A DNA stretch of 64,000 nt. Source: Arsenicicoccus cauae (lineage in GTDB: Bacteria > Actinomycetota > Actinomycetes > Actinomycetales > Dermatophilaceae). Below, in pieces: positions 8,249 through 15,760 of this stretch. Where the stretch lies: assembly GCF_009707125.1 (NCBI RefSeq), contig NZ_WLVL01000004.1:43846-107845 (forward strand), written 5' to 3'. A program made the translations under genes and the position numbers. Each line of letters begins with the position of its first letter. The first letter of the stretch is position 1. The notes under the pieces were generated by a model that saw nothing but the letters and a program-made list of their open reading frames with translations, made no database searches and had not been told where the DNA came from.

Positions 8249-8518
8249 ATGTGCCGCAACATCCGGGTCCTGCACAACGTCGAGCCCTCGACCACACAGG
8301 AAGAGGTCAGGGCTGCCGCCCTGCAGTACGTCCGCAAGGTCGCCGGATCGGCCAGGCCATCCAGGGCCAACGAGGAGGCCTACGCGCGCGCCGTCGAGCA
8401 GATCACCGCGGCGACGTCGACCCTGCTGGACGAGCTGGTGACCGCCGCCCCGCCGCGCAGCCGTGAGCAGCTGGCCGAGCGCGCTCGCGCCCGCAACGCC
8501 GCACGGTTCGGCTCCTAG
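8249..8518 (+). CDS. DUF2277 domain protein
   Basis: 89 residues starting MCRNIRVLHNVEPSTTQEEV, with LQYVRKVAG and ARAVEQITAAT. This is the complete, characteristic DUF2277 sequence of about 85-90 residues, including the conserved MCR-I start. The family is common in actinobacteria and has no known role. The gene appears leaderless. It is convergent with bioB, 33 bp away. Confidence 0.88.
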   Translation: MCRNIRVLHNVEPSTTQEEVRAAALQYVRKVAGSARPSRANEEAYARAVEQITAATSTLLDELVTAAPPRSREQLAERARARNAARFGS

Positions 8519-8551
8519 GCGAGCGGCCGAGCGGTCGGGCCCGTCAGCCGG

Positions 8552-9835
8552 TCAGACGTTGGCGGGCAGCTGGGTGCCTGCACCGCGCTTGCGCGGGCTG
8601 ACGACGGGGGCGTCGAAGGCTGCCGCCGCGGAGAACCCCGAGGTCGCGGGGGTCGGCGTGCCGCTGTCGACGGGCGACGGCCGGCCGGGCGCGTGCTCGT
8701 ATGCCGCCTGCGCGCCCGCCGCATGGCCGCCGCACCCGCTTCCCGCGGATCCGCAACCGCCACAGCCGGATCCGCCGGCGTGGCCGCCGCACCCGCTGGG
8801 GGCGGCCGGCTCGGCATACGCGCTCAGGTCGGTCGCGTCCAGCCGCTCGGCCCAGTCATCCGGGGCACCCTCGGGCACGAACCCGTTGTCCCGCAGCATC
8901 TCGAGGTCCGCCCGGCCGGGTGCGCCCTCGCTGGTCAGGTAGTCGCCCAGGAAGATCGAGTTGGCGATGTGCAGGCCCATCGGCTGCATCGATCGCAGGT
9001 GCACCTCGCGGCCTGCCGCCATGCGGATCTCGGTCGCCGGGTTCACGAACCGGATCATCGCCAGGATCATGAGGCAGCGCTGCGGGCTGATCATGCCGTG
9101 CCCGGCCATCGGGGTGCCCTCGAAGGGGAGCAGGAAGTTGACCGGGATGGAGTCCGCGCCGACCTCGTGCAGCGCGAACGCCAGGTCGACGAGGTCCTCG
9201 TCGGTCTCGTCCATCCCGGCGATGAAGCCCGAGCACGCGGACAGCTCGGCGAGGTGCGCCTGGCGGACGGTGTCGACGCGGTCGGCGTAGGTGTGGGTGG
9301 AGCAGATCTGGTCGTACTTGCTCTCGGCGGTGTTGAGGTTGTGGTTGTAGGCGTCGACGCCCGCGGCCTTGAGCCGGTCGCCCTGGTTGCCCTTGAGGAA
9401 GCCCAGGCAGGCGCACACCTCGACTTCCGGGTCGGCCTCCTTGATGGCCTCGACGATGCCGGTCACCTTGTCGATGTCGCGGTCGGAGGGGCCGCGGCCG
9501 CTGGCGACCAGGCACACGCGGGCTGCTCCGCCGGCGATGCCCGCGGTGGCGGCCTCGACGGCCTGGTCCTGGCTCAGCCAGGAGTACTTGAGAACGTCGG
9601 CCGTGGAGCCGCGCGCCTGGCTGCAGTAGGAGCAGTCCTCGGGGCACAGACCCGACTTGAGGTTGACCAGGTAGTTCAACTTGACCCGGTTGCCGAAGAA
9701 CTGCCGCCGGACCTGGCCGGCGCTCGCCACCAGGTCGAGGACGGCCGAGTCCGGCAGCGCGAGGACGGCCAGGGCCTCGTCGCGGGTGCACGACTCACCG
9801 GCGCAGCCGCGCGTCGCCATCGCCTGCAGGTCCAT
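8552..9835 (-). CDS. bioB: Biotin synthase with Cys/Gly/His-rich C-terminal tail
   Basis: Radical-SAM enzyme that inserts sulfur into dethiobiotin. The protein has 427 residues from the ATG preceded by GAGGAG. The 4Fe-4S site is CPEDCSYC (C64, C68, C71); [36 protein letters not shown] and IPVNFL are BioB signatures. The core ends near residue 345. An unusual tail of about 80 residues follows with CGGH and GCGGCG clusters (C349, H352, C358, C361, C368, H371), then a Ser/Pro/Ala stretch. Two BioQ-type operators lie 45-71 bp upstream. No other bio gene is nearby. Confidence 0.95.
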   Translation of the reverse strand: MDLQAMATRGCAGESCTRDEALAVLALPDSAVLDLVASAGQVRRQFFGNRVKLNYLVNLKSGLCPEDCSYCSQARGSTADVLKYSWLSQDQAVEAATAGIAGGAARVCLVASGRGPSDRDIDKVTGIVEAIKEADPEVEVCACLGFLKGNQGDRLKAAGVDAYNHNLNTAESKYDQICSTHTYADRVDTVRQAHLAELSACSGFIAGMDETDEDLVDLAFALHEVGADSIPVNFLLPFEGTPMAGHGMISPQRCLMILAMIRFVNPATEIRMAAGREVHLRSMQPMGLHIANSIFLGDYLTSEGAPGRADLEMLRDNGFVPEGAPDDWAERLDATDLSAYAEPAAPSGCGGHAGGSGCGGCGSAGSGCGGHAAGAQAAYEHAPGRPSPVDSGTPTPATSGFSAAAAFDAPVVSPRKRGAGTQLPANV

Positions 9836-9879
9836 GGGATTCTCCTCGTCGAGCGATCGGTCAGCGGTCAGCGGCGTCA

Positions 9880-9906
9880 TGAACACCGTTCAATGAACGC
9901 TGTTCA
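9880..9906. promoter_or_regulatory. Two tandem BioQ-type operators
   Basis: TGAAC-ACC-GTTCA (9880-9892) and TGAAC-GCT-GTTCA (9894-9906) are perfect palindromes with centres 14 bp apart, between the divergent bioB and TetR genes. The BioQ operator reported in mycobacteria and corynebacteria has the form TGAAC-N3-GTTAC, so these fit closely. A further GTTAAC lies at 9908-9913. Confidence 0.85.
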
Positions 9907-10005
9907 TGTTAACTGGGGGGCGGTGGTCGCTCAACGTGAGGGGCCCTGGTGTGGCCGGGCTCTCGTCCCGGCCCACCCCGAGCGAGCCTCAGGAGGAGAG
10001 CCCGT

Positions 10006-10566
10006 ATGGCGCTCACGCGGCAGGCCGTCCTCGACGAGGCGATCCGCACGCTCGACGCCTACGGCTTCGCGGACCTGTCGATGCGCAAGCTGGCCGCAGC
10101 GCTCGAGGTGCAGCCGTCGGCGCTCTACTGGCACTTCGCCAACAAGCAGTCGCTGCTGGCAGCGGTCGCGACCGGGTGGCTGGGCGCGATGCCCGCGCCG
10201 TCGTCGGGGGCGACCTGGGACGAGCAGGTGCGGGTGTGGGCGCACGGGCTGCGCCGCGCCGTGACGGCGCACCGGGACGGCGCCGAGCTGGTCGCGTCCG
10301 TCCTGGCGATGCGCGCCGAGGGCGTCGACCCCACGCGCGGCCTGGTGGCGATCCTGCACCAGGCCGGGTTGCGCGCCCCCGATGCGCGGGCTGCCGCGGC
10401 AACCGTGCTGCACTTCGTGATGGGGCACGCCGTGGACGAGCAGGGACACGCCCAGATGCAGGCCTTCGGGGTCGCTCCGGCGGGTGCCGCGCCCGACGAC
10501 CCCGACCACCGCTTCGAGTACGGCCTGGCCCTCTTGGTCGACGGCATCCGGGCCCGCCTGGCCTGA
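10006..10566 (+). CDS. bioQ: TetR-family regulator, BioQ-like
   Basis: 186 residues. The N-terminal helix-turn-helix (about 25-55) reads FADLSMRKLAAALEVQPSALYWHFANKQSLL, with a short ligand domain after it. It is divergent from bioB, with two TGAAC-N3-GTTCA palindromes between. BioQ proteins of mycobacteria and corynebacteria are TetR repressors of biotin genes that bind such sites. The start follows AGGAGGAG. The symbol rests on context and operator, since TetR proteins look alike. Confidence 0.8.
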   Translation: MALTRQAVLDEAIRTLDAYGFADLSMRKLAAALEVQPSALYWHFANKQSLLAAVATGWLGAMPAPSSGATWDEQVRVWAHGLRRAVTAHRDGAELVASVLAMRAEGVDPTRGLVAILHQAGLRAPDARAAAATVLHFVMGHAVDEQGHAQMQAFGVAPAGAAPDDPDHRFEYGLALLVDGIRARLA

Positions 10567-10599
10567 TGCGCAGGGCCTGGACGTGCAAGCATCGTTGTC

Positions 10600-11124
10600 A
10601 TGGACCGACACCTGGACCTACACCTGGACCGACGAGGAGGGGCAGCCCTGCGTCGTCGCTACCTGAGCCTCGGGGTGGGGGAGCTGGTCGCTGCTGGCGT
10701 CTTCCTGGTGGCCGCGCTGAACGTGGTGCTGCCAGGGTGGGCCTCCACCGAGCGACCGGCCCTGTGGGGCGGTCTCGCGCCGCTGCTGATCATCCTGGTC
10801 CAGGCGGGGGTCTACTGGCTGGCCGCACGCAGCTGGACCCCGCGCTCGACGATGCCGCGCGCGCTGGCCACCACCTACCGAGCCCTGCGCGTCGCGAACG
10901 TGGCTCTGCTGGCAGCCGGGCTCGTCCTCGTCGTCCGCCACTGGCCGTCGAGCCCCGGCCACGCCGCCCTGGCCATCGGTGTCTGGGCGTTCGCCGTCGT
11001 GGAGTACGTGAACTACTTCCTGGTGCGTCTGTCCTACCCGGCGTCCCGGTGGCTCGGCACCGTCACGCAGTGGCGCACCCCCCGCCTCGTGCAGGACCTG
11101 CGGGAGGCCCGGTCCGGGGGCTGA
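10600..11124 (+). CDS. Four-helix membrane protein, unknown
   Basis: 174 residues with hydrophobic segments at about 28-48, 58-76, 95-112 and 121-142, and a charged C-terminus. No family motif is recognised. The gene begins 33 bp after the bioQ-like gene on the same strand, so read-through is possible, but a role in biotin uptake is not shown. The start is uncertain because no clear ribosome site precedes it. Confidence 0.6.
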   Translation: MDRHLDLHLDRRGGAALRRRYLSLGVGELVAAGVFLVAALNVVLPGWASTERPALWGGLAPLLIILVQAGVYWLAARSWTPRSTMPRALATTYRALRVANVALLAAGLVLVVRHWPSSPGHAALAIGVWAFAVVEYVNYFLVRLSYPASRWLGTVTQWRTPRLVQDLREARSGG

Positions 11125-11128
11125 CGTG

Positions 11129-11272
11129 TCAGCGGTAGTGCCGACGCAGGCGGGCCAGCGCTGCGAGGACGGCGACGGTGCTGCCAGCCCTCTCCAGGGC
11201 CGCACCCCGCCGACCCCATCCCGTCAGGTCTGTTGCCGCTGCCTCGGCCATCAGCTCGTCGAACGTGCGCAT
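11129..11272 (-). pseudogene. Remnant of a SAM methyltransferase N-terminus
   Basis: The 47-codon frame begins MRTFDELMAEAAATDLTGWG, which is like the first 20 residues of many actinobacterial class I methyltransferases. It then changes to unrelated low-complexity sequence and stops where a protein of about 250 residues would be expected. A gene truncated by deletion is the likely reading. It could instead be a tiny unrelated gene. Confidence 0.4.
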
Positions 11273-11363
11273 CCGCCAACGGTGGCAGCCGCCCACGCCC
11301 CGGACAACGCGACATGGGGTCGTCTGGCTCGAGCTCGCCGACCGCGAGCAGACCGTATGACGA

Positions 11364-11477
11364 TCACCCCCCGTTCCGCAGTTCCGCATCAACCGCCATC
11401 TGGTCGTCGGCAGTGGCGTTGGCGTAGTCGACGGCGAGCGTGAAGTGGAAGAGGGCTTCCCTGCGCAGCTCGTCCAT
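11364..11477 (-). pseudogene. Short orphan frame, possible HEPN remnant
   Basis: A 37-codon frame, MDELRREALFHFTLAVDYAN and onwards, follows directly after the nucleotidyltransferase-like fragment on the same strand. A short helical gene after an MNT gene is the usual MNT/HEPN toxin-antitoxin order, but this is far too short to be intact. The lower GC and the position in a decayed gap favour a remnant. Confidence 0.3.
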
Positions 11478-11482
11478 CGACC

Positions 11483-11602
11483 TCACAGCGTGACCGCTTC
11501 GGCGAGGACCCGTTCGCGGATGTCGGGTCGGAGCGCGGACTCAGGCACGAGGTCGAGAGCTCGGCACATCGACCTGGGGTGCGAAGTCGGGCGGATGTGC
11601 CT
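11483..11602 (-). pseudogene. C-terminal fragment of an MNT-type nucleotidyltransferase
   Basis: The frame ends ALDLVPESALRPDIRERVLA followed by EAVTL and stop, which looks like the end of small nucleotidyltransferase antitoxins. No catalytic GSxAxG region is left, and upstream the frame runs into the next gene's promoter. The whole 11125-11622 gap holds no intact gene. Confidence 0.35.
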
Positions 11603-11610
11603 GCCCGAGG

Positions 11611-11616
11611 TAGGTT
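11611..11616 (+). promoter_or_regulatory. -10-like TAGGTT, leaderless start at 11623
   Basis: TAGGTT ends 6 nt before the ATG and no ribosome site is present. Confidence 0.55.
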
Positions 11617-11622
11617 CTGGGG

Positions 11623-12486
11623 ATGGCGGAGCGCGTGCAACAGGTCGTGGCGGTCATGGGCCGCGGGGTCGTCGACACCGGCGCGCCGGTCGCCACCGGT
11701 GACGATCTCGGACTCACCAGGGGCGACGGGTGCTTCGACGCGACGCTGGTGGCCTGGGACGGTGAGGGCTGGCTGGTCCACGACCTCGACGAGCACCTCG
11801 AGCGGCTGCGGCGGTCGGCCGACGCGCTCGGAATCCCCCTCGCCGACGATGACGCGTGGATCGAGCTGGTCGGCGACGCGCTGCAGGTGTGGCAGGGCGC
11901 GGACGAGGCCGCCCTCAAGATGGTCCTGACCAGGGGCGACGAGCACGGCGACGGCACGCCGCTGGCCTTCTTGACCCTCACGGCCGTCGACGCGGGGATG
12001 CAGGCCCAGCGCGACGGCATCCGCGTCGTCACCCTCTCGCGGGGCTACGCCAGCGACGCCTTCGAGGGTGCGCCGTGGCTGCTCGGCGGGGTCAAGCTCC
12101 TGTCGTATGCCGTCCACGTCGCCGCCAAACGCGAGGCCAGCGCACGCGGGGCCGAGGACGTCATCTTCACCTCGAGCGACGGCTGCCTCCTGGAGGCGCC
12201 GACCTCTGCGGTCGTCTGGCTGCGCGACGGGGTGGTCGCGACGACGCCGACGGGCGCCACGGGGATCCTGGACTCGATCAGCGCGCGCAAGATCCTGGGC
12301 GGTGCGGCCGAGCACGGCTGGCGCGCGGAGCGCCGCCTCGTCACCCCGGACGAGCTCGCGGAGGCCGACGCGGCGTGGCTCGTGTCGTCGGTGCGGGGCG
12401 TCGCGCCGATCACGGAGCTCGACGGGCGGGCGCTGCGCACGGACCCCGAGGCGACGCGGATCGTCCGCGCCCTCAACGGTTTCTGA
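11623..12486 (+). CDS. pabC: Class IV aminotransferase, probable aminodeoxychorismate lyase
   Basis: 287 residues of the branched-chain aminotransferase/lyase fold. The start-proximal LTRGDGCFDATLV matches the family's RGDGvFET motif. The PLP lysine is K158 in LLGGVKLLSYA, and EAPTSAVVWLRDGVVATTP and TPDELAEADAAWLVSSVRGV complete the fold. PabC releases 4-aminobenzoate for folate. A D-amino-acid transaminase cannot be excluded by eye, but SVRGV fits the lyase group. The mRNA looks leaderless. The next small gene starts 13 bp downstream. Confidence 0.78.
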   Translation: MAERVQQVVAVMGRGVVDTGAPVATGDDLGLTRGDGCFDATLVAWDGEGWLVHDLDEHLERLRRSADALGIPLADDDAWIELVGDALQVWQGADEAALKMVLTRGDEHGDGTPLAFLTLTAVDAGMQAQRDGIRVVTLSRGYASDAFEGAPWLLGGVKLLSYAVHVAAKREASARGAEDVIFTSSDGCLLEAPTSAVVWLRDGVVATTPTGATGILDSISARKILGGAAEHGWRAERRLVTPDELAEADAAWLVSSVRGVAPITELDGRALRTDPEATRIVRALNGF

Positions 12487-12499
12487 GCAGGCGGCGGGC

Positions 12500-12808
12500 G
12501 TGCCGTCATACCGCATCACCCTGGACGTCCTCGACGTCCTGCCGGGCCATGCGCCGCCCGAGGTGCTGCGGACCGCCGTCGCGACGGTGGGCGAGACGCA
12601 GGTGGTCGAGGCGGACCGGCTCGACGTCGTGGGCGGGACGCCGCAGATCACGGTGAGGTTCACGGTCGACGCGAGCAGCCGGGACGAGGAGGACCACGAG
12701 GCCCGCGTGGTGCGCGCCCGCATGGTGCATGCCGTCGCGCAGGTCGCGCGCTGCCGCAACGGCAGGGCGCTGCGCCGCGTCGGGGGCCGGTGGGTCCTGG
12801 TCCGCTGA
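12500..12808 (+). CDS. Small hypothetical protein (102 aa)
   Basis: A GTG-started frame with balanced content: ITLDVLDVLPGHAPPEVL, VGGTPQITVRFTVDASSRDE, then RCRNGRALRRVGGRWVLVR. It looks like a compact alpha/beta protein with a basic end. It lies 13 bp after the pabC-like gene and is probably translated from the same mRNA. No family is recognised. Frames overlapping pabC were rejected. Confidence 0.6.
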   Translation: MPSYRITLDVLDVLPGHAPPEVLRTAVATVGETQVVEADRLDVVGGTPQITVRFTVDASSRDEEDHEARVVRARMVHAVAQVARCRNGRALRRVGGRWVLVR

Positions 12809-12835
12809 CCTCGGCCAGCGCCTCGCGCCGACCCC

Positions 12836-14164
12836 TCAGCGCGCCCGGCTTCCCCGCCGCAGCCCACGCTCCAGCCACGGCCCGAACTCCCGCGACAGCG
12901 CCTCGCTCCAGGTGGGGATCTCGACGCCCTCCTCCTCGCGCCAGCGCCGTCGGGCGAGCCACCGGCACCGATAGAGCCCGACCAGACCGATGGCAAAGAC
13001 CGGCAGCTGCACCGCCATCGCCAGCCGGAAGTCGTGCAGCGTGTAGCGGCCCCCGGACGACGTCGCGTCGAGCACGAGGCCGATCCCGAGGATCGCGAGC
13101 AGCGCGCCGGTGAAGGCGCCCATGATGACCACGCCGGTGGCCGCGCCGAGACGGTGCGAGGGGTTGAAGGTGCGCGCGAAGTCGAACCCGATCGACGACC
13201 CCGGCCCGCCCGTGGCCAGCCCGACGACGAGCACGACGAGCAGCCACATGGGCGCGCGACCGGGCCACAGCAGCACGGTGACCCACGGCAGGATGTTGCA
13301 CGCGGCGACCGTCAGGGCGAGGTTGGAGCGGCGCAGCGGGTGCCGCTGGGTGAGGAGTCCGAGCACCGGACCGATGCCCAGCCCGAGCACCACGAAGAGC
13401 GTCAGCAGGCCCGACGCGGTCTGCGGCGACAGGCCCTCTCCCTGGACGAGGTAGGGGACGCCCCACATCATCGCGAAGACCATGGGCGCGAACCCCGTCA
13501 CCCAGTGCGTCCACAGCCCGAGCCTCGTGCCGGGGTGCCGCAGCACCGCGCTGACCTGGCGCAGGACCGGCGGTCGCTCCGTGGGGGCGGCGGTGGCGGC
13601 GCCGGGCGGGGCGTCGCGCAGCAGCGTCGCCGAGAGCAGGCAGGACGCGGCGGCGAGCGCGGCGGCGGTGCCGAACGCCACGGTCCACCCCGGACCGTGC
13701 AGCAGGGCCGACAGGGGGATGGCGGCGAGCACCTGCCCGGCCTGCCCCAGCAGGCCGGTGAGCTGGGTGAACAACGGCACCTGACCGGGTGGGAACCACG
13801 AGGGGACGAGGCGTATGACGCTGCCGAAGGTCATCGCGTCGCCGGCGCCGACGAGGACGCGGGCCGCCATACCGGTCGGCACGTCGTCGGCGGTGGCCAT
13901 CAGGAGCTGCCCCACCGCCATCATCGCCGCCCCGATCGTCACCATCCGCCGCGTCCCGAAGCGGTCCAGGGCGATACCGACCGGCACCTGCAGCCCGGCA
14001 TAGACGAGCAGCTGCAGGACCACGAAGGACGCCACGATGCCGGCGGGCGCGTGGAACCGATGAGCGGCGTCGATCCCGGCGACGCCCAGGGAGGTGCGTT
14101 GCAGCACCGCCGCGGTGTAGGCGATGACCCCGACGACCCAGACGATCCACCCGCGCGCACTCAC
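12836..14164 (-). CDS. MFS transporter
   Basis: 442 residues with 12 hydrophobic segments. The MFS loop 2-3 motif appears as GIALDRFGTRRMVTIGAAMM. VPSWFPPGQVPLFTQLTGLLGQAGQ in segment 4-5 resembles nitrate/cyanate-type and other small-solute porters. The frame has a long unsupported extension over neighbouring genes; the real start is the GTG at 14164, which has GAGACT 6 nt upstream. It is back to back with the acetyltransferase. The substrate is unknown. Confidence 0.82.
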   Translation of the reverse strand: MSARGWIVWVVGVIAYTAAVLQRTSLGVAGIDAAHRFHAPAGIVASFVVLQLLVYAGLQVPVGIALDRFGTRRMVTIGAAMMAVGQLLMATADDVPTGMAARVLVGAGDAMTFGSVIRLVPSWFPPGQVPLFTQLTGLLGQAGQVLAAIPLSALLHGPGWTVAFGTAAALAAASCLLSATLLRDAPPGAATAAPTERPPVLRQVSAVLRHPGTRLGLWTHWVTGFAPMVFAMMWGVPYLVQGEGLSPQTASGLLTLFVVLGLGIGPVLGLLTQRHPLRRSNLALTVAACNILPWVTVLLWPGRAPMWLLVVLVVGLATGGPGSSIGFDFARTFNPSHRLGAATGVVIMGAFTGALLAILGIGLVLDATSSGGRYTLHDFRLAMAVQLPVFAIGLVGLYRCRWLARRRWREEEGVEIPTWSEALSREFGPWLERGLRRGSRAR

Positions 14165-14170
14165 GCGTCC

Positions 14171-14185
14171 AGTCTCGCCTACGGT
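14171..14185. promoter_or_regulatory. Back-to-back leaderless promoters
   Basis: GAGACT on the minus strand (14171-14176) serves the MFS gene and TACGGT on the plus strand (14180-14185) serves the acetyltransferase. Each is 6 nt from its start codon, and the two start codons are only 27 bp apart, so polymerase could not use both at once. Confidence 0.55.
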
Positions 14186-14191
14186 CGAGGC

Positions 14192-14773
14192 GTGACGGAC
14201 ATCAGCGAGACCGGCCAGAGCACCGACACCCGCACCATGCGCGAGCGGCGCGACGCCGGCGACCCCTATCGCGTGGACGAGGAGCTCGGCGCCGCCATGG
14301 AGCGGGCCCAGGCCACCATGCGGCGCGCCAACGCGTGCGAGGACGCCGACGAGCGGCGACGACTGCTGGAGCAGCTCCTCGGGTCGTATGCCGAGACCGC
14401 CCACCTGCGGGCCCCCGTCTACGTCGACTACGGGGACAACCTGCACGTCGGTGAGGGGACGTTCGCCAACTACGGCCTGATGGCGCTGGACGTGGCAGAG
14501 ATCCGGGTCGGCGCCCAGGTGCAGATGGGGCCCCACGTGCAGCTCCTCACGCCGACCCACCCCGTCGAGCCCGGACCTCGCCGCGAGGGGTGGGAGGCGG
14601 CGCGCCCCATCACCGTGGAGGACAACGTGTGGATCGGGGGCGGCGCGATCATCCTCGCCGGCGTCACGGTGGGGCAGGACTCGATCGTCGGCGCGGGGGC
14701 CGTGGTGACCAAGGACGTGCCGCGCGGCGTCGTGGTGGTCGGCAACCCCGCTCGGGTCGTCCGCGAGCTCTGA
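14192..14773 (+). CDS. Sugar O-acetyltransferase (maltose acetyltransferase type)
   Basis: 193 residues. The N-terminal Mac domain includes RRDAGDPYRVDEELGAA. The left-handed beta-helix part has hexapeptide repeats, with HVGEGTFANYGLMALD, QVQMGPHVQLLTPTHPVEP (catalytic His in TPTHP), DNVWIGGGAIILAGVTVG and VGAGAVVTKDVP. These are standard for maltose/galactoside O-acetyltransferases, which acetylate sugars from acetyl-CoA in the cytosol. The GTG start is set by TACGGT 6 nt upstream. Confidence 0.9.
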   Translation: MTDISETGQSTDTRTMRERRDAGDPYRVDEELGAAMERAQATMRRANACEDADERRRLLEQLLGSYAETAHLRAPVYVDYGDNLHVGEGTFANYGLMALDVAEIRVGAQVQMGPHVQLLTPTHPVEPGPRREGWEAARPITVEDNVWIGGGAIILAGVTVGQDSIVGAGAVVTKDVPRGVVVVGNPARVVREL

Positions 14774-14991
14774 GCGCCGATTGGCACTGTCGCCAGCCGG
14801 GCGCACACCGGCACCAGATCTGGCACACATTGCCGGCATGAGGTCGCGCGCCGACCACGACGCCCTCGAACGATGAGGCTCGCCCTCACCTCCAACGGGA
14901 TGCCGCTTGAACCCGCCGGTTTCGGGGAGGCTGCGGGCGATGTCGTGGGTCAGGTCGCGCAAGCCGAGGGCCGTCCACGACCGGCCCGGCC
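14774..14991. other. Gap without a recognised gene
   Basis: This 218-bp convergent gap holds no convincing frame, repeat or strong hairpin. A short minus-strand stretch reading LRDLTHDIARSLPETGGFK could be coding debris, but no family is recognised. Confidence 0.4.
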
Positions 14992-15723
14992 CTAGGCGGA
15001 CTTGCTCAGCAGGAACGCCGCCGCGAAGCCCAGCATCGTGAACAACCCGACCCAGCGCCCGGCGTGTTCGGTCGCCTCCGGGACCATCGTGTCGACCAGC
15101 ATCGTGATGATCGCGCCAGCGGCGAAGGCCTGGATCGTCGCCACGACAGACTCCGACGCGCCCCCGAGCAGGGCGTAGCCGAGCGCCGCGGCGAGCGCCG
15201 ACGCCAGGCACACGGCCGACCACAGGCCCACGATGTAGCGCGTGGAGCGGCCGGCGGCCTTGAGCCCGGCCGTCGCGGACAGCGACTCGGGGACGTTGGA
15301 GAGGAAGACGGCGGCCACCATCGGCAGCCCGACCTTGCCCCCGCCCAGGAGGCTGACCCCGATGGCGGCGGACTCGGGGATCCCGTCGAGCAGGGCCCCG
15401 AGGACGAGGGACATGCCACCCGCGCCGGCCTGCTGCTCGCCGGTCGGGGACTTGCGCCGGTGCCCGCCACCGGAGTCGACCCACCAGTCCCCGACGAAGT
15501 AGACCAGCGCCCCCGCGGCCAGGCCGACGACGACGGACGTGCCCCCGGCCGAGTCGTAGGCCTCCTGCGTCAGCTCGAACGCCACGGCGCTGATGAGCAC
15601 CCCGGCGCCGAAGGCCATGACGAGACCGATGATGCGGGTCGAGACCCTGGCGGTGAGGGCGATGACCGCGCCGACGAGCAGCGCAGCACCGCCGACGAAA
15701 CCCCAGAACGCGGCAGCGAGCAT
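14992..15723 (-). CDS. ZIP-family metal transporter
   Basis: 243 residues and about eight membrane segments. The central segment has GALLDGIPESAAIGVSLL and the next has AAVFLSNVPESLSATAG. These take the place of the usual HNxPEG metal-site motifs, keeping the Pro-Glu but replacing His by Asp or Asn. A soluble loop (GGGHRRKSPTGEQQ) lies between segments 3 and 4. ZIP proteins import Zn, Fe or Mn; the altered site leaves the metal open. The start is supported by CATACT 6 nt upstream. Confidence 0.8.
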   Translation of the reverse strand: MLAAAFWGFVGGAALLVGAVIALTARVSTRIIGLVMAFGAGVLISAVAFELTQEAYDSAGGTSVVVGLAAGALVYFVGDWWVDSGGGHRRKSPTGEQQAGAGGMSLVLGALLDGIPESAAIGVSLLGGGKVGLPMVAAVFLSNVPESLSATAGLKAAGRSTRYIVGLWSAVCLASALAAALGYALLGGASESVVATIQAFAAGAIITMLVDTMVPEATEHAGRWVGLFTMLGFAAAFLLSKSA

Positions 15724-15729
15724 GAGGGG

Positions 15730-15754
15730 AGTATGGCCCTGCGTGGGCCACGAT
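15730..15754. promoter_or_regulatory. Divergent leaderless promoters for ZIP and DUF389 genes
   Basis: CATACT on the minus strand (15730-15735) and CACGAT on the plus strand (15749-15754) each sit 6 nt from their start codon, with 37 bp between the two genes. Confidence 0.45.
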
Positions 15755-15760
15755 GGGTGA

